A stretch of 64,000 bases of DNA from Acidianus manzaensis (GTDB lineage: Archaea > Thermoproteota > Thermoprotei_A > Sulfolobales > Sulfolobaceae): assembly GCF_002116695.1 (NCBI RefSeq), contig NZ_CP020477.1:2623464-2687463 (forward strand). Direction: 5' to 3'. The position numbers were made by a program, and so were the translations under genes. Of the stretch, positions 27,008 through 34,462 are shown in pieces. How positions within the stretch are numbered: position 1 is the first letter of the stretch; every line of letters starts with the position of its first letter. The notes under the pieces are model-generated. The model searched no databases and was not told the DNA's origin. It worked only from the letters and a program-made list of their open reading frames with translations.

Positions 27008-27892
27008 ATGATTCTGGTTACTGGTGCTGGTGGACTTTTAGGCAAGAAGCTCGTCAAAGTTTTTGATGATGATGTAGTAGGTGTTTATTATAAGAGTAAG
27101 CCTGAGACTTCTCGTTATTTGTCTTTGGATCTTTCTTCTTTGAATATAAAGGCTATTGAGGATCTATCTCCAGACGTTATTATCCATGCTGCTGCTTTGA
27201 CTGATGTTGATAAGTGTGAGAAGGATCCTGGTTTGGCTAGGCTTTTGAATGTTGATGTTACTAGGGAGATTTCTAAGGTTGCAGAGAGGATTAATGCTTA
27301 CCTGGTTTACATTTCTACGGATTATGTTTTTGACGGTAAGAGGGGTAATTACAGGGAGGATGATGAGGCTTCTCCTATTAATGTTTATGGTTTAACTAAG
27401 TTTGAAGGTGAGAAGGAGGTTATGAGGTTTTCTAGTAATTATCTTATTGTAAGGACTAGTACTCCTTATGGTAGTAATCCTGCCAGTGGTAAGGATAATT
27501 TTGCTCTTTGGTTATTGAGGAAGTTGAAGAATGGTGAGAAAGTTAGGATTGTTTCTGATCAGGTTACTTCTCCTACGTTAAATACGAATTTTGCTTTAAT
27601 GCTTAAGGAATGCGTTGAGAAGAAAGTTAAAGGAATTATTCATTTGGCTGGTGCTTCTCCTTTGAGTAGGTATGATTTTTCTGTTTTATTAGCCAGGACT
27701 TTTAATCTGGATGAGGGTTTAATTTCGCCTGCTAGTTCCTCTGAGATGAATTGGATTGCAAAGAGGCCTATGAATTCTTCTTTAAATGTGGAGAAAGCTA
27801 TGATGCTGGAGAATAAGCCTTTAAAAATTGAGGATGCTTTAAAAACTCTTAAGAAAGAGATTGAGGAAAATGAAAATTCAGAAATAATCTAG
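27008..27892 (+). CDS. rfbD: dTDP-4-dehydrorhamnose reductase
   Basis: A 294-residue reductive SDR protein with MILVTGAGGLLGKKL at the N-terminus, IIHAAALTDVDKCE near residue 60, VYISTDYVFDGKRGNY near 100 and the catalytic YGLTKFEGE near 130. This is the standard RfbD order. RfbD makes dTDP-L-rhamnose from its 4-keto precursor, the last step of the pathway whose other enzymes lie at 12390, 37859 and 41267. Its stop codon TAG (27890-27892) is formed by the first three bases of a short interspersed element, so the native C-terminus has probably been shortened or replaced by the insertion. Confidence 0.9.
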   Translation: MILVTGAGGLLGKKLVKVFDDDVVGVYYKSKPETSRYLSLDLSSLNIKAIEDLSPDVIIHAAALTDVDKCEKDPGLARLLNVDVTREISKVAERINAYLVYISTDYVFDGKRGNYREDDEASPINVYGLTKFEGEKEVMRFSSNYLIVRTSTPYGSNPASGKDNFALWLLRKLKNGEKVRIVSDQVTSPTLNTNFALMLKECVEKKVKGIIHLAGASPLSRYDFSVLLARTFNLDEGLISPASSSEMNWIAKRPMNSSLNVEKAMMLENKPLKIEDALKTLKKEIEENENSEII

Positions 27893-27990
27893 TGTATCAT
27901 TTGAATACTTTACGCTAATTCTACGTACTCTAATTCTACGAATTGCTCTATTCGAGAGAATTACCTCAATTTTCAATACTCCACAAACTA
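27890..27990 (-). repeat. Short interspersed element, copy 6, overlapping the rfbD stop codon
   Basis: TAGTGTATCATTTGAATAC ... TCCACAAACTA, with a 12-14 base internal duplication (taattctacg twice). The initial TAG is the stop codon of rfbD. Confidence 0.75.
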
Positions 27991-28197
27991 GTATAGAAAA
28001 GAAACTTTTCAAACAACTAATTAAATTTATATAATGAGAGCTTTATAGTCTTTTTCACCTAATTTTTCCTTTTTAGATAGTACTATTTGTCATTTTCAAT
28101 AGCTAGTTTTTATAATTTATTTATAGAAAAGTATTTTTAAAGTCTTTGAAAATAAAAAGATTTATAAATTATAAGAGTTAATATAGACCGATATAAT

Positions 28198-28356
28198 ATG
28201 CCAGAAGATGAAGAGAAAAGAAAAAAGGAACACCACGAAGGACATCACCATGAACACGAAGAACATGAAGAAGAACATAGACATCATGAACATGAAGAGC
28301 ATCATCACGAAGAAAGACACGAGCATGAACATAAACATCATCACGAAGAAGAGTAA
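28198..28356 (+). CDS. Histidine/glutamate-rich 52-residue protein (likely metal-binding)
   Basis: After MPEDEEKRKKE the peptide is a run of His, Glu and a few Arg/Lys residues: about 21 of 52 residues are histidine, in clusters such as HHHEHEEHEEEH. Such proteins bind Ni, Zn or Cu and act as stores or chaperones. It starts at an ATG about 30 bases after a TATA-like tttataaatt and ends in TAATAA, both good signs of a real gene. The codon mix (CAC and CAT both used) argues against a simple slippage repeat. It has no operon neighbours. The antisense Met/Phe-rich frame is only its mirror image. Confidence 0.75.
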   Translation: MPEDEEKRKKEHHEGHHHEHEEHEEEHRHHEHEEHHHEERHEHEHKHHHEEE

Positions 28357-28521
28357 TAAGTTCCTTCTATATTTAAAGTAAAAATAATTTTTATTTTTTA
28401 GAAAAACAGTTATAGCATAGATTTATCGAGTATTCTATTTGATTATAAAATTATTTTATTAAATGAGAAAAAAGAGTTTTTAGGGTGAAGATAAGCTATT
28501 TTCAAATAAAATTCAAATTTT

Positions 28522-28596
28522 TAGGGAGTGAGCGTCTGGTAAACCCCAGACTGTCGTAAAAGGCTTGGAAATTGGGGCTCTACTCACTCCCTATTT
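28522..28596 (+). ncRNA. Structured RNA related to the C/D-box-like RNAs, boxes decayed
   Basis: A perfect 10-bp outer clamp agggagtgag/ctcactccct (28523-28532 with 28583-28592) encloses gagcgt and aggcttgga, which also occur in the RNAs at 30537 and 34255. The C-box position reads CTGGTAA and no CTGA follows. An inner gtctgg/ccagac hairpin may replace it. A T-rich tract follows the clamp. It lies downstream of, and convergent with, the gene at 29007-30236. Confidence 0.5.
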
Positions 28597-28651
28597 TCCT
28601 TGAGAATTTTCTGTTAAAAAAGATTTTCTCACATAATAAATGATGTGCAAT

Positions 28652-28726
28652 GAAGGATAGTAAGCATCTGATGAAAAGGCTAACTATGAAAGAACGACCT
28701 GGAGGCTGACACTCTGCCTTCTCCCT
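28652..28726 (+). ncRNA. Candidate C/D-box-like small RNA
   Basis: C-box-like CTGATGA (28668-28674), internal ATGAAAG (28686-28692), and D box CTGA (28706-28709) after a 12-base segment acgacctggagg. A weak outer clamp gaagg/ccttc and a following T-rich tract resemble the neighbouring RNAs. The D' box is not clear. Confidence 0.4.
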
Positions 28727-29006
28727 CATTTTCCTAAATTTTCTGGTGAACTTTATGTAGTTATGATTATCAGATTATCTAGCTATACTTTGTCGTTTTA
28801 TGACATGAGTATACTCAATTATACAAGTTACAGGAATTTACTATGATTAGAAAGGAAGTTTTCGTTCAATTATTAAATAGGAAAATCTAAAATTAAAATG
28901 ATAATATAGATTTTATTTCAATTTACTATTACTGTAACTAATCTCCTTCTTAACCTGTAATTAAGTTCTAATTTTTCTTATCTTCTTCTTATTAGGTATT
29001 AACTAT

Positions 29007-30236
29007 CTAATAATTGTTAGTTTGATTTCTAAGTAAATTTGCTATGTTCATTTGCCAATCAGCTTTAGCATTTAATATCGTAATTTTCACGTTATTGCTA
29101 CTATAGTCATCAATAGCAATCCATAATGCATCAGCTAAAGTATTTGATGGTATTCCACTGTACTGTAAACTTGATAATAACGCGTTATATTCCAAATTAG
29201 ACCCACAACGAACTGCGAACATGACATTGGTCTCATTAACTGGTGGTATATTTAAGGCAAAAGGAATTGTATAAATGTATATTAATGAATCCATCTTAGA
29301 GGCTAAATATTTGCAATAATAGGATTCACATTTTACAAATTCTATGTTATATCCTAATTTTCCAAATACGTCTTTAAAATATTTATTAATCATTGCATCA
29401 CTTTGAACTCTTGATATTTCATCAAATGCTTTTGATACGTGGTTTACTAGTAAGGGATTTATTTGGCCATTATATACTATTTTACTTATACTTAGACTAT
29501 TAAAAACGGAGAAATTATCGAGACCATATGCTGCTTTATAAAATGTAGAATTATGTCTTTTATAATTATAGTAAGTATCTATTGTATACATTAGTGCTGC
29601 TATGCTGTAAGGTTTAGATGAATTTAACGTCTCTAATATATCGTGCACATATTTATAGTCAGGTAACTCACTTTGAACCTCATTAGCTAATTTCTGAATT
29701 GTAGTTTTATTATTATCCGTTAATATTAAATGCATATGAGCATAATAATGTTTCCTACTACTATGGTGATTTTTTACAGCTAGAAGTGACTTTACTAGTA
29801 CTCTTTCTAAATCTTCAGGATTTACTTTAGATGATAACATTGTGGATACAAAGTCTGCTGTGTCATATGAATCAATAATGCCGTTATTAAATGCGTTTTT
29901 CTCTACAATATAGAGGGATATCATATTTAATAATTTATGGTAAAGAGGTTCTAAGCTATCAACCTTATTATTGCCTATACAATCGTATATTACACTTTCA
30001 AGCTGTTTCTTTCCGTCAATATAATTTCGTTGACTTAGATAATTTGTTATTGGGTCACGTAACTTCTCTAGTTCTTGAAATACTTGATCTATTTCAATAT
30101 TTGGTACTCCATAATATTGTAGAGTATCTCTAACATTTGTATAGTCATAGAAAGACTCAATAAATGCGAAAGAAGCTAGAGCTCTTTCAACACTCATACA
30201 TGCAAAAGCTTTAATTGCATTAATTATGTCATCCAT
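29007..30236 (-). CDS. Hypothetical helical protein, 409 residues
   Basis: I do not recognise this protein. It appears mostly alpha-helical and soluble, with few charged runs, a Cys pair ESYYCKYLASK near residue 305, and no P-loop, zinc ribbon or membrane span. It stands on the left strand, and a structured RNA related to the C/D-box-like RNAs lies convergently downstream at 28522-28596. That matches the layout of the two duplicated cassettes further right, so it may be an analogous or diverged unit. No nearby gene shares an operon with it. Confidence 0.5.
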   Translation of the reverse strand: MDDIINAIKAFACMSVERALASFAFIESFYDYTNVRDTLQYYGVPNIEIDQVFQELEKLRDPITNYLSQRNYIDGKKQLESVIYDCIGNNKVDSLEPLYHKLLNMISLYIVEKNAFNNGIIDSYDTADFVSTMLSSKVNPEDLERVLVKSLLAVKNHHSSRKHYYAHMHLILTDNNKTTIQKLANEVQSELPDYKYVHDILETLNSSKPYSIAALMYTIDTYYNYKRHNSTFYKAAYGLDNFSVFNSLSISKIVYNGQINPLLVNHVSKAFDEISRVQSDAMINKYFKDVFGKLGYNIEFVKCESYYCKYLASKMDSLIYIYTIPFALNIPPVNETNVMFAVRCGSNLEYNALLSSLQYSGIPSNTLADALWIAIDDYSSNNVKITILNAKADWQMNIANLLRNQTNNY

Positions 30237-30536
30237 AATTATTCTAGCAATTAATTAGTTTTAAATATTTCTTTTAGTAGTGCTCAATATAGTCACAAAA
30301 ATAGAATTTAATTCTATAAAAATTCAAAATATTAAAAGTCTTAACAAATATAAAACTAAATGCAAAAAGCAAAAAGTACTGGAGTTCTTATATCTAATTT
30401 ATCAATATTAATACAGTGATATCTATATTATTTGAAATAAAGTTATGTTAATTTGAATTACAAACTTCAAAATTTTATTTATGGTAATACTAAAGAAAAT
30501 ATAGAAATGATTTATATGCAAATTAATCTAAGTTTA
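30237..30536. other. A+T-rich spacer left of the first cassette RNA
   Basis: No gene seen. The last ~35 bases (atgcaaattaatctaagttt) resemble those before the RNA at 34255, so the duplicated unit probably starts near 30500. Confidence 0.4.
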
Positions 30537-30624
30537 AGGGGAGCGGATGAGCGTATGATGAATCCCAAGACTCTGATTATAATGAACCGCTTGCAACTGA
30601 CGCTATAGTCCCGCTCCCTTTTTT
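30537..30624 (+). ncRNA. C/D-box-like small RNA, cassette B
   Basis: C box ATGATGA (30555-30561), D' box CTGA (30573-30576), C' box ATAATGA (30579-30585), D box CTGA (30597-30600). The inner stem agcgt/acgct abuts C and D. The guide-like segments are atcccaagact (11 nt) and accgcttgcaa (11 nt). A perfect 8-bp outer clamp gggagcgg/ccgctccc encloses all of this and is followed by a T6 run. The spacing fits archaeal C/D-box sRNAs that guide 2'-O-methylation; the extra clamp is unusual. The target is not known. Confidence 0.75.
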
Positions 30625-30781
30625 ATTTAAACTTTTCTGCTAAAAGATTTTTCTCTCTTCTTAATCAGAATGGAACTTAATCTGACTTTTTCTGTACACT
30701 TAATATTAGATCAGCATTAAGTGTTAGGCTGTTGATTTCTAAGAATATTTACTCAACTAATATTTTTCTAAAAGATTTTTA

Positions 30782-32572
30782 TTAATTATTTTTCTTTAGT
30801 TTTTCATAATACTGTTTTCCTTTCTTTATAAACGTGAATAAGTCTATTAACTCTACCTTATCATTCTCTTTAACTGGTATTAATACTGATAAGTTAATTC
30901 CTTCTTCCTTATACGATTTAATTCTTGCTTTTATTGCTTTAAAATCAAGTAATGCTGGTAAAGGTCTCATAACTGCAAAAATGTTTGAAGGTGGGTTTTG
31001 AGCTGGTGAATTTTCAGATGTATGATGATACTTTTCTAATTCATATAATTCGTCTACTGGCAATTTTCCGTAGGAAGTTTTAGCGTCATATATTTCATTT
31101 GTGTCAGTCACGTAAATATCTGGTCTTAAGTCTGTTTTTTCCATTATTTGTTCTACTTTTATTGACTCTGGTTTGATTTTTCTATTTTCTATTAAATGCC
31201 TAATAGTTACTGCTTTTAATTTTCTGTGTAATAATGATTCATTTTCATCTGGATCTTGATTACTGGGCACGTCTAGTTTAATATATTTCTCTTGATGTAG
31301 CCATTTCCAACTTTCGTTCAATATTTCCTCATACTTGAGTCTGATGTTTGATAAACTATCGTAACCATCCAAAATAGATACTAAGCCGGAAGCTAAGTAT
31401 GCTATAGTTTGTATTTCTTCTTTAGTAAATTTTTCTTTAATTATTGTTGATGGTTTTAATCCTATTTTGAGTTGATATATATTATATAAGCAATTTGGAA
31501 TAATTATAATACTAAACTTATCTCCTATTATTGCTGTATTTACAATATCAAATATACTATCTAAATCAAATAGAGTATATAAATTATCATAAGATTTACC
31601 TATTTTTTCACATAATTCATGGTCTAACACGAATATGCCTTCTCCTATATCTTTTAATTTAGATAAAGTTGAGTTAATTTTATCAGTGCTTAATGAGATT
31701 AATTTTGGAGAAAACTCCTTACCACTTATAATTCTTGCCATATCTACTGCTATTTTGGATAGAGAATCCTCAATGTCAATTTTATTCTCATCATATACTA
31801 TTATGTTAGGTCCATCAGATGATACACTACTTAGGAATTCTCCTAGTTTAACTATAAATTCAGGTTCTTCTTCTGTCATACCATCTGAATTACCTGGGTT
31901 TGAACTTGAAGAATTAGTTTTAGGTTCTTCAGTTTCTTTTAGTTTTGGTTGAGATAATTTTGGGGTTGAAACTTCGCTGTTTATATATAATGGAATTTTC
32001 TGCGGTTGGATGAAATACGGATTAACCACTAATTTTTCTTGGAAACTATTGAGATTCTTTTCAATTTTTGGTAAGGAAGAATGTATTTGAATTGACAAAG
32101 GATGGGGTTTAATGAAGGCCAATTTTAGAATTTTTAAATTTATTTCATCTGATTCTTGATTTTTAGGAGAATTAATGTAAGATAAATCTAAGGGGATTAA
32201 TACTTTCGGTGGTTGACTGAATTTTAGTTCATGTACTAATTTTTCAATTTTGTTAATTTTTATACTTTGCTTTTTGATTGTTAAGACAGATGATTGTATC
32301 AGTTCTTGAGATTTTGGTTTAAGACTGAATTGTGGATAAATGATTCTTATAGGTTCAAATACTTCAGTTTCTTTTTTACTCTCGTTAGTAACGTTAGAGG
32401 TTTCTGGATTTTGTTTATTGCTTGATATATTTTGATTTATATTATTATGAGCACTTGTATTATCATTTTCCTTTTTCCTCTTACTTTCATTAGGATTTTC
32501 TTCTTCTGTATTTTCTTCTATGTTTTCTTCGTATTCTCTTTGGTTATCTTCTTTTTCTTCCATATTTCTCAC
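30782..32572 (-). CDS. PD-(D/E)XK-like domain protein with decayed P-loop segment, cassette B
   Basis: A 596-residue paralogue of 34463-36232. Residues 1-60 are low-complexity and acidic/Asn-rich. Residues ~75-215 hold four loose repeats of a short beta motif (PPKVLIPLDLSYI, PHPLSIQIHSSL, PQKIPLYINSEV). The middle (GPNIIVYDENKIDIEDSLSKIAVDMAR when compared in pieces) aligns with the ATPase segment KIIVIRGEMGVGKTYLAYRI but has no Walker A. The C-terminal ~150 residues contain PDIYV and, ten residues on, EIYDAKTSYG, the order of a PD-(D/E)XK nuclease core. The stop lies one base from the upstream helical gene's end, so the two form an operon. Nuclease activity is inferred, not shown. Confidence 0.6.
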   Translation of the reverse strand: MRNMEEKEDNQREYEENIEENTEEENPNESKRKKENDNTSAHNNINQNISSNKQNPETSNVTNESKKETEVFEPIRIIYPQFSLKPKSQELIQSSVLTIKKQSIKINKIEKLVHELKFSQPPKVLIPLDLSYINSPKNQESDEINLKILKLAFIKPHPLSIQIHSSLPKIEKNLNSFQEKLVVNPYFIQPQKIPLYINSEVSTPKLSQPKLKETEEPKTNSSSSNPGNSDGMTEEEPEFIVKLGEFLSSVSSDGPNIIVYDENKIDIEDSLSKIAVDMARIISGKEFSPKLISLSTDKINSTLSKLKDIGEGIFVLDHELCEKIGKSYDNLYTLFDLDSIFDIVNTAIIGDKFSIIIIPNCLYNIYQLKIGLKPSTIIKEKFTKEEIQTIAYLASGLVSILDGYDSLSNIRLKYEEILNESWKWLHQEKYIKLDVPSNQDPDENESLLHRKLKAVTIRHLIENRKIKPESIKVEQIMEKTDLRPDIYVTDTNEIYDAKTSYGKLPVDELYELEKYHHTSENSPAQNPPSNIFAVMRPLPALLDFKAIKARIKSYKEEGINLSVLIPVKENDKVELIDLFTFIKKGKQYYEKLKKNN

Positions 32573-33664
32573 CTAAGGTTGTGATAATATCTTAGAAGGA
32601 CTAATCTCTGATCCTGTATCGAATCTTTCCCATAGAGATTTTTCTCCTATAAATTTGAACACTTCATTCTCAGATGTAGTTTGTATAGTTAGAGATGGAT
32701 CTAAGAACAAGATAATGTTAACTTTATTGTCCTTGAAAAGACTTCCTATATCATAATTTTTTTCATAAAAAACGAAGTTAATTTCATTATCTGGATATCT
32801 GCTAATTAACACATGTGCATCTTGGCCTTTAATTTCAATTTTTTTGAATCTTGAATCTTCTAGTTCGCCTACTACTAGGTTATTACTCTTTAAGATACTA
32901 TTCATAAAATCTATATAATTAATTTTAACTTGTAGTTGGGGAACTATTGAGTACCAAATTGTTCTAAATAATATGTCAGCAGTTTCGTTTTGCTTATGAA
33001 TGTATATACTCGAGTTTTTTTCCTGTGGATAAATCGGAATTTTTTCTAATCCTAGGAACTTTTGAAGAGATTCATCATTAAAAATTTCAGGATATTGTAC
33101 CTCCAACATTGTTCCTAATACATGCCTTGTAGTCGTTATGACGAAAGAATAATAATTATATATTGGTAAAATTGAAATCATATTATTTTCTAAATTTTGA
33201 ATAATGTTCTTAAACTGTTCTGCATTTGTGATGTCTTCTACCGAAGGTATAACTAATCCTAACTTTGTAAATAATGCTTCTAAATCATTTACGAGAGAAT
33301 GTATAATACTGATAGCAGTAGTTGTATCTATTTTCTGTATGCCAACTTTAGAGTAATTTAAACCTTGTGCAAAGTTTAAATACGCTTTTGGATCTACGTA
33401 AATTCCGTATAAACCTTTAATGAGTTTAGCTAAACTACCTTGTATATACTCTCCTTTTTCGTTAATTCCTCCAGCAAAGAATGGTAGAAGATTTTGGTCT
33501 ATCTTGCCTAGATCTACGACGTTACTTACTTCTCTCATCAAATAATTTCCAAAATTGTCAACAGCCTTCAGATTAACATAAAGAGGTACAATGCAATTCT
33601 TAATGTAACCTATCCAAGCTTCTTTATTTAATTGACCTTTAGTTTGGTACGAACATTCCTCCAT
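32573..33664 (-). CDS. Helical protein of the duplicated cassette, unit B
   Basis: A 363-residue protein, paralogous to 36239-37393. Shared blocks are MEECSYQT, LNKEAWI.YIKNC, LLPFF.GGINEKGEY, GIYVDPKA and PIYNYYSFVIT.TRH. I do not recognise the family. It looks alpha-helical and cytosolic; the pattern Y-N-Y-Y-S-F followed by T-R-H near residue 170 is the best conserved part. It is the first gene of a two-gene operon, directly joined to the PD-(D/E)XK-like gene. Promoter sequences upstream are shared between the two units, except that unit A carries an extra short interspersed element. Confidence 0.6.
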   Translation of the reverse strand: MEECSYQTKGQLNKEAWIGYIKNCIVPLYVNLKAVDNFGNYLMREVSNVVDLGKIDQNLLPFFAGGINEKGEYIQGSLAKLIKGLYGIYVDPKAYLNFAQGLNYSKVGIQKIDTTTAISIIHSLVNDLEALFTKLGLVIPSVEDITNAEQFKNIIQNLENNMISILPIYNYYSFVITTTRHVLGTMLEVQYPEIFNDESLQKFLGLEKIPIYPQEKNSSIYIHKQNETADILFRTIWYSIVPQLQVKINYIDFMNSILKSNNLVVGELEDSRFKKIEIKGQDAHVLISRYPDNEINFVFYEKNYDIGSLFKDNKVNIILFLDPSLTIQTTSENEVFKFIGEKSLWERFDTGSEISPSKILSQP

Positions 33665-34220
33665 AAAATTTTTTAGCTTTTATAGTATATAATCATTTCT
33701 CTCTATTTTTATACATACATAGCATATGAAATATATTAAAAAGGAATTTTTTATTTATATATTTGAATGAATTTTACTAGCGTTTGAACATAAGCGAACT
33801 AACTTCCTACCTAATTTTCATGTAATTGTGGAATTCTTTATGTAGGCTATTTATTACTGAATTGTAGTTTGTGTATATGGAAATTAAATTCTTCTCTCAA
33901 TCAGAATCAGTAGTAGAAATAACGTAAAGTATTCAAATAGTACATACTAATTATATTTTATAATTTTTAGATTTCAATCTAACTGTATTAATAAACTCAG
34001 TTACTATAGATAATGAAGGTAAATCCAGATAATTTCTGAAAGAATAGTAGTCTATTATCAGTTACACTTAATAAAGTGATATCTGATGAACTGATAAGAA
34101 TGGAAATTTGTCTATTAATATAAAGAAATTAAGTACTGACGCATTTGTACTTTTGGCTAAGTTTTCTGTCAGCATTTGTATTATAAGCTATTAGTTTTAG
34201 TAATACTATGAATGTCATAA
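33665..34220. other. Upstream region of unit B and junction between the two cassettes
   Basis: It contains the empty site (about 33708-33722, acatacatagcatatg) that is filled by a short interspersed element in unit A, then copy 7 of that element, then A+T-rich sequence. No gene is seen. Confidence 0.5.
33865..33949 (+). repeat. Short interspersed element, copy 7
   Basis: TAGTTTGTGTATATGGAAA ... GTACATACTA; same position in unit B as copy 9 in unit A, so it predates the cassette duplication. Confidence 0.75.
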
Positions 34221-34254
34221 AAAGATTTTTTTATACAAAAAATCTTAGATTTAA

Positions 34255-34340
34255 GGGGAGCGGGTGAGCGTATGATGAACGACAACGCTCTGATCATGAT
34301 GAAGGGCTTGGAGTCTGACGCTATGACCCCGCTCCTCATT
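34255..34340 (+). ncRNA. C/D-box-like small RNA, cassette A
   Basis: C box ATGATGA (34272-34278), D' CTGA (34290-34293), C' ATGATGA (34296-34302), D CTGA (34315-34318). Guide-like segments are acgacaacgct (11 nt) and agggcttggagt (12 nt). The inner stem agcgt/acgct and the outer 8-bp clamp ggagcggg/cccgctcc are followed by a T-rich tract. All four boxes are canonical. The boxes, stems and flanks match the cassette B RNA while the guides differ. Confidence 0.8.
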
Positions 34341-34462
34341 TTTCATTTAAACTTTTCTGCTAAAAAGCTTTTCTCTTCTTTTTCATTTAGTTAGAACGAG
34401 CTTGAGTTAACTTAATATTAGTATGTATTGAAATACCAGCTGTTTTTAGACGAAAATCCTCA

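Larger units (their letters stand above)
30500..33949. repeat. Tandem cassette duplication, unit B
   Basis: This ~3.45-kb unit holds a C/D-box-like RNA (+), a PD-(D/E)XK-like protein gene (-), a helical protein gene (-), a shared upstream stretch and a terminal short interspersed element. It matches 34220-37789 in order and in many intergenic details, such as tttaaacttttctgctaaaa after the RNA and gtttgaacataagcgaactaac upstream of the genes (split here: gtttgaacataagcg / aactaac). Confidence 0.75.

Noticed and set aside
28162..28344. Met/Phe/Val-rich frame on the left strand
   Set aside because: It is the exact antisense of the histidine-rich gene; CAC/CAT codons read backwards give Met and Val.
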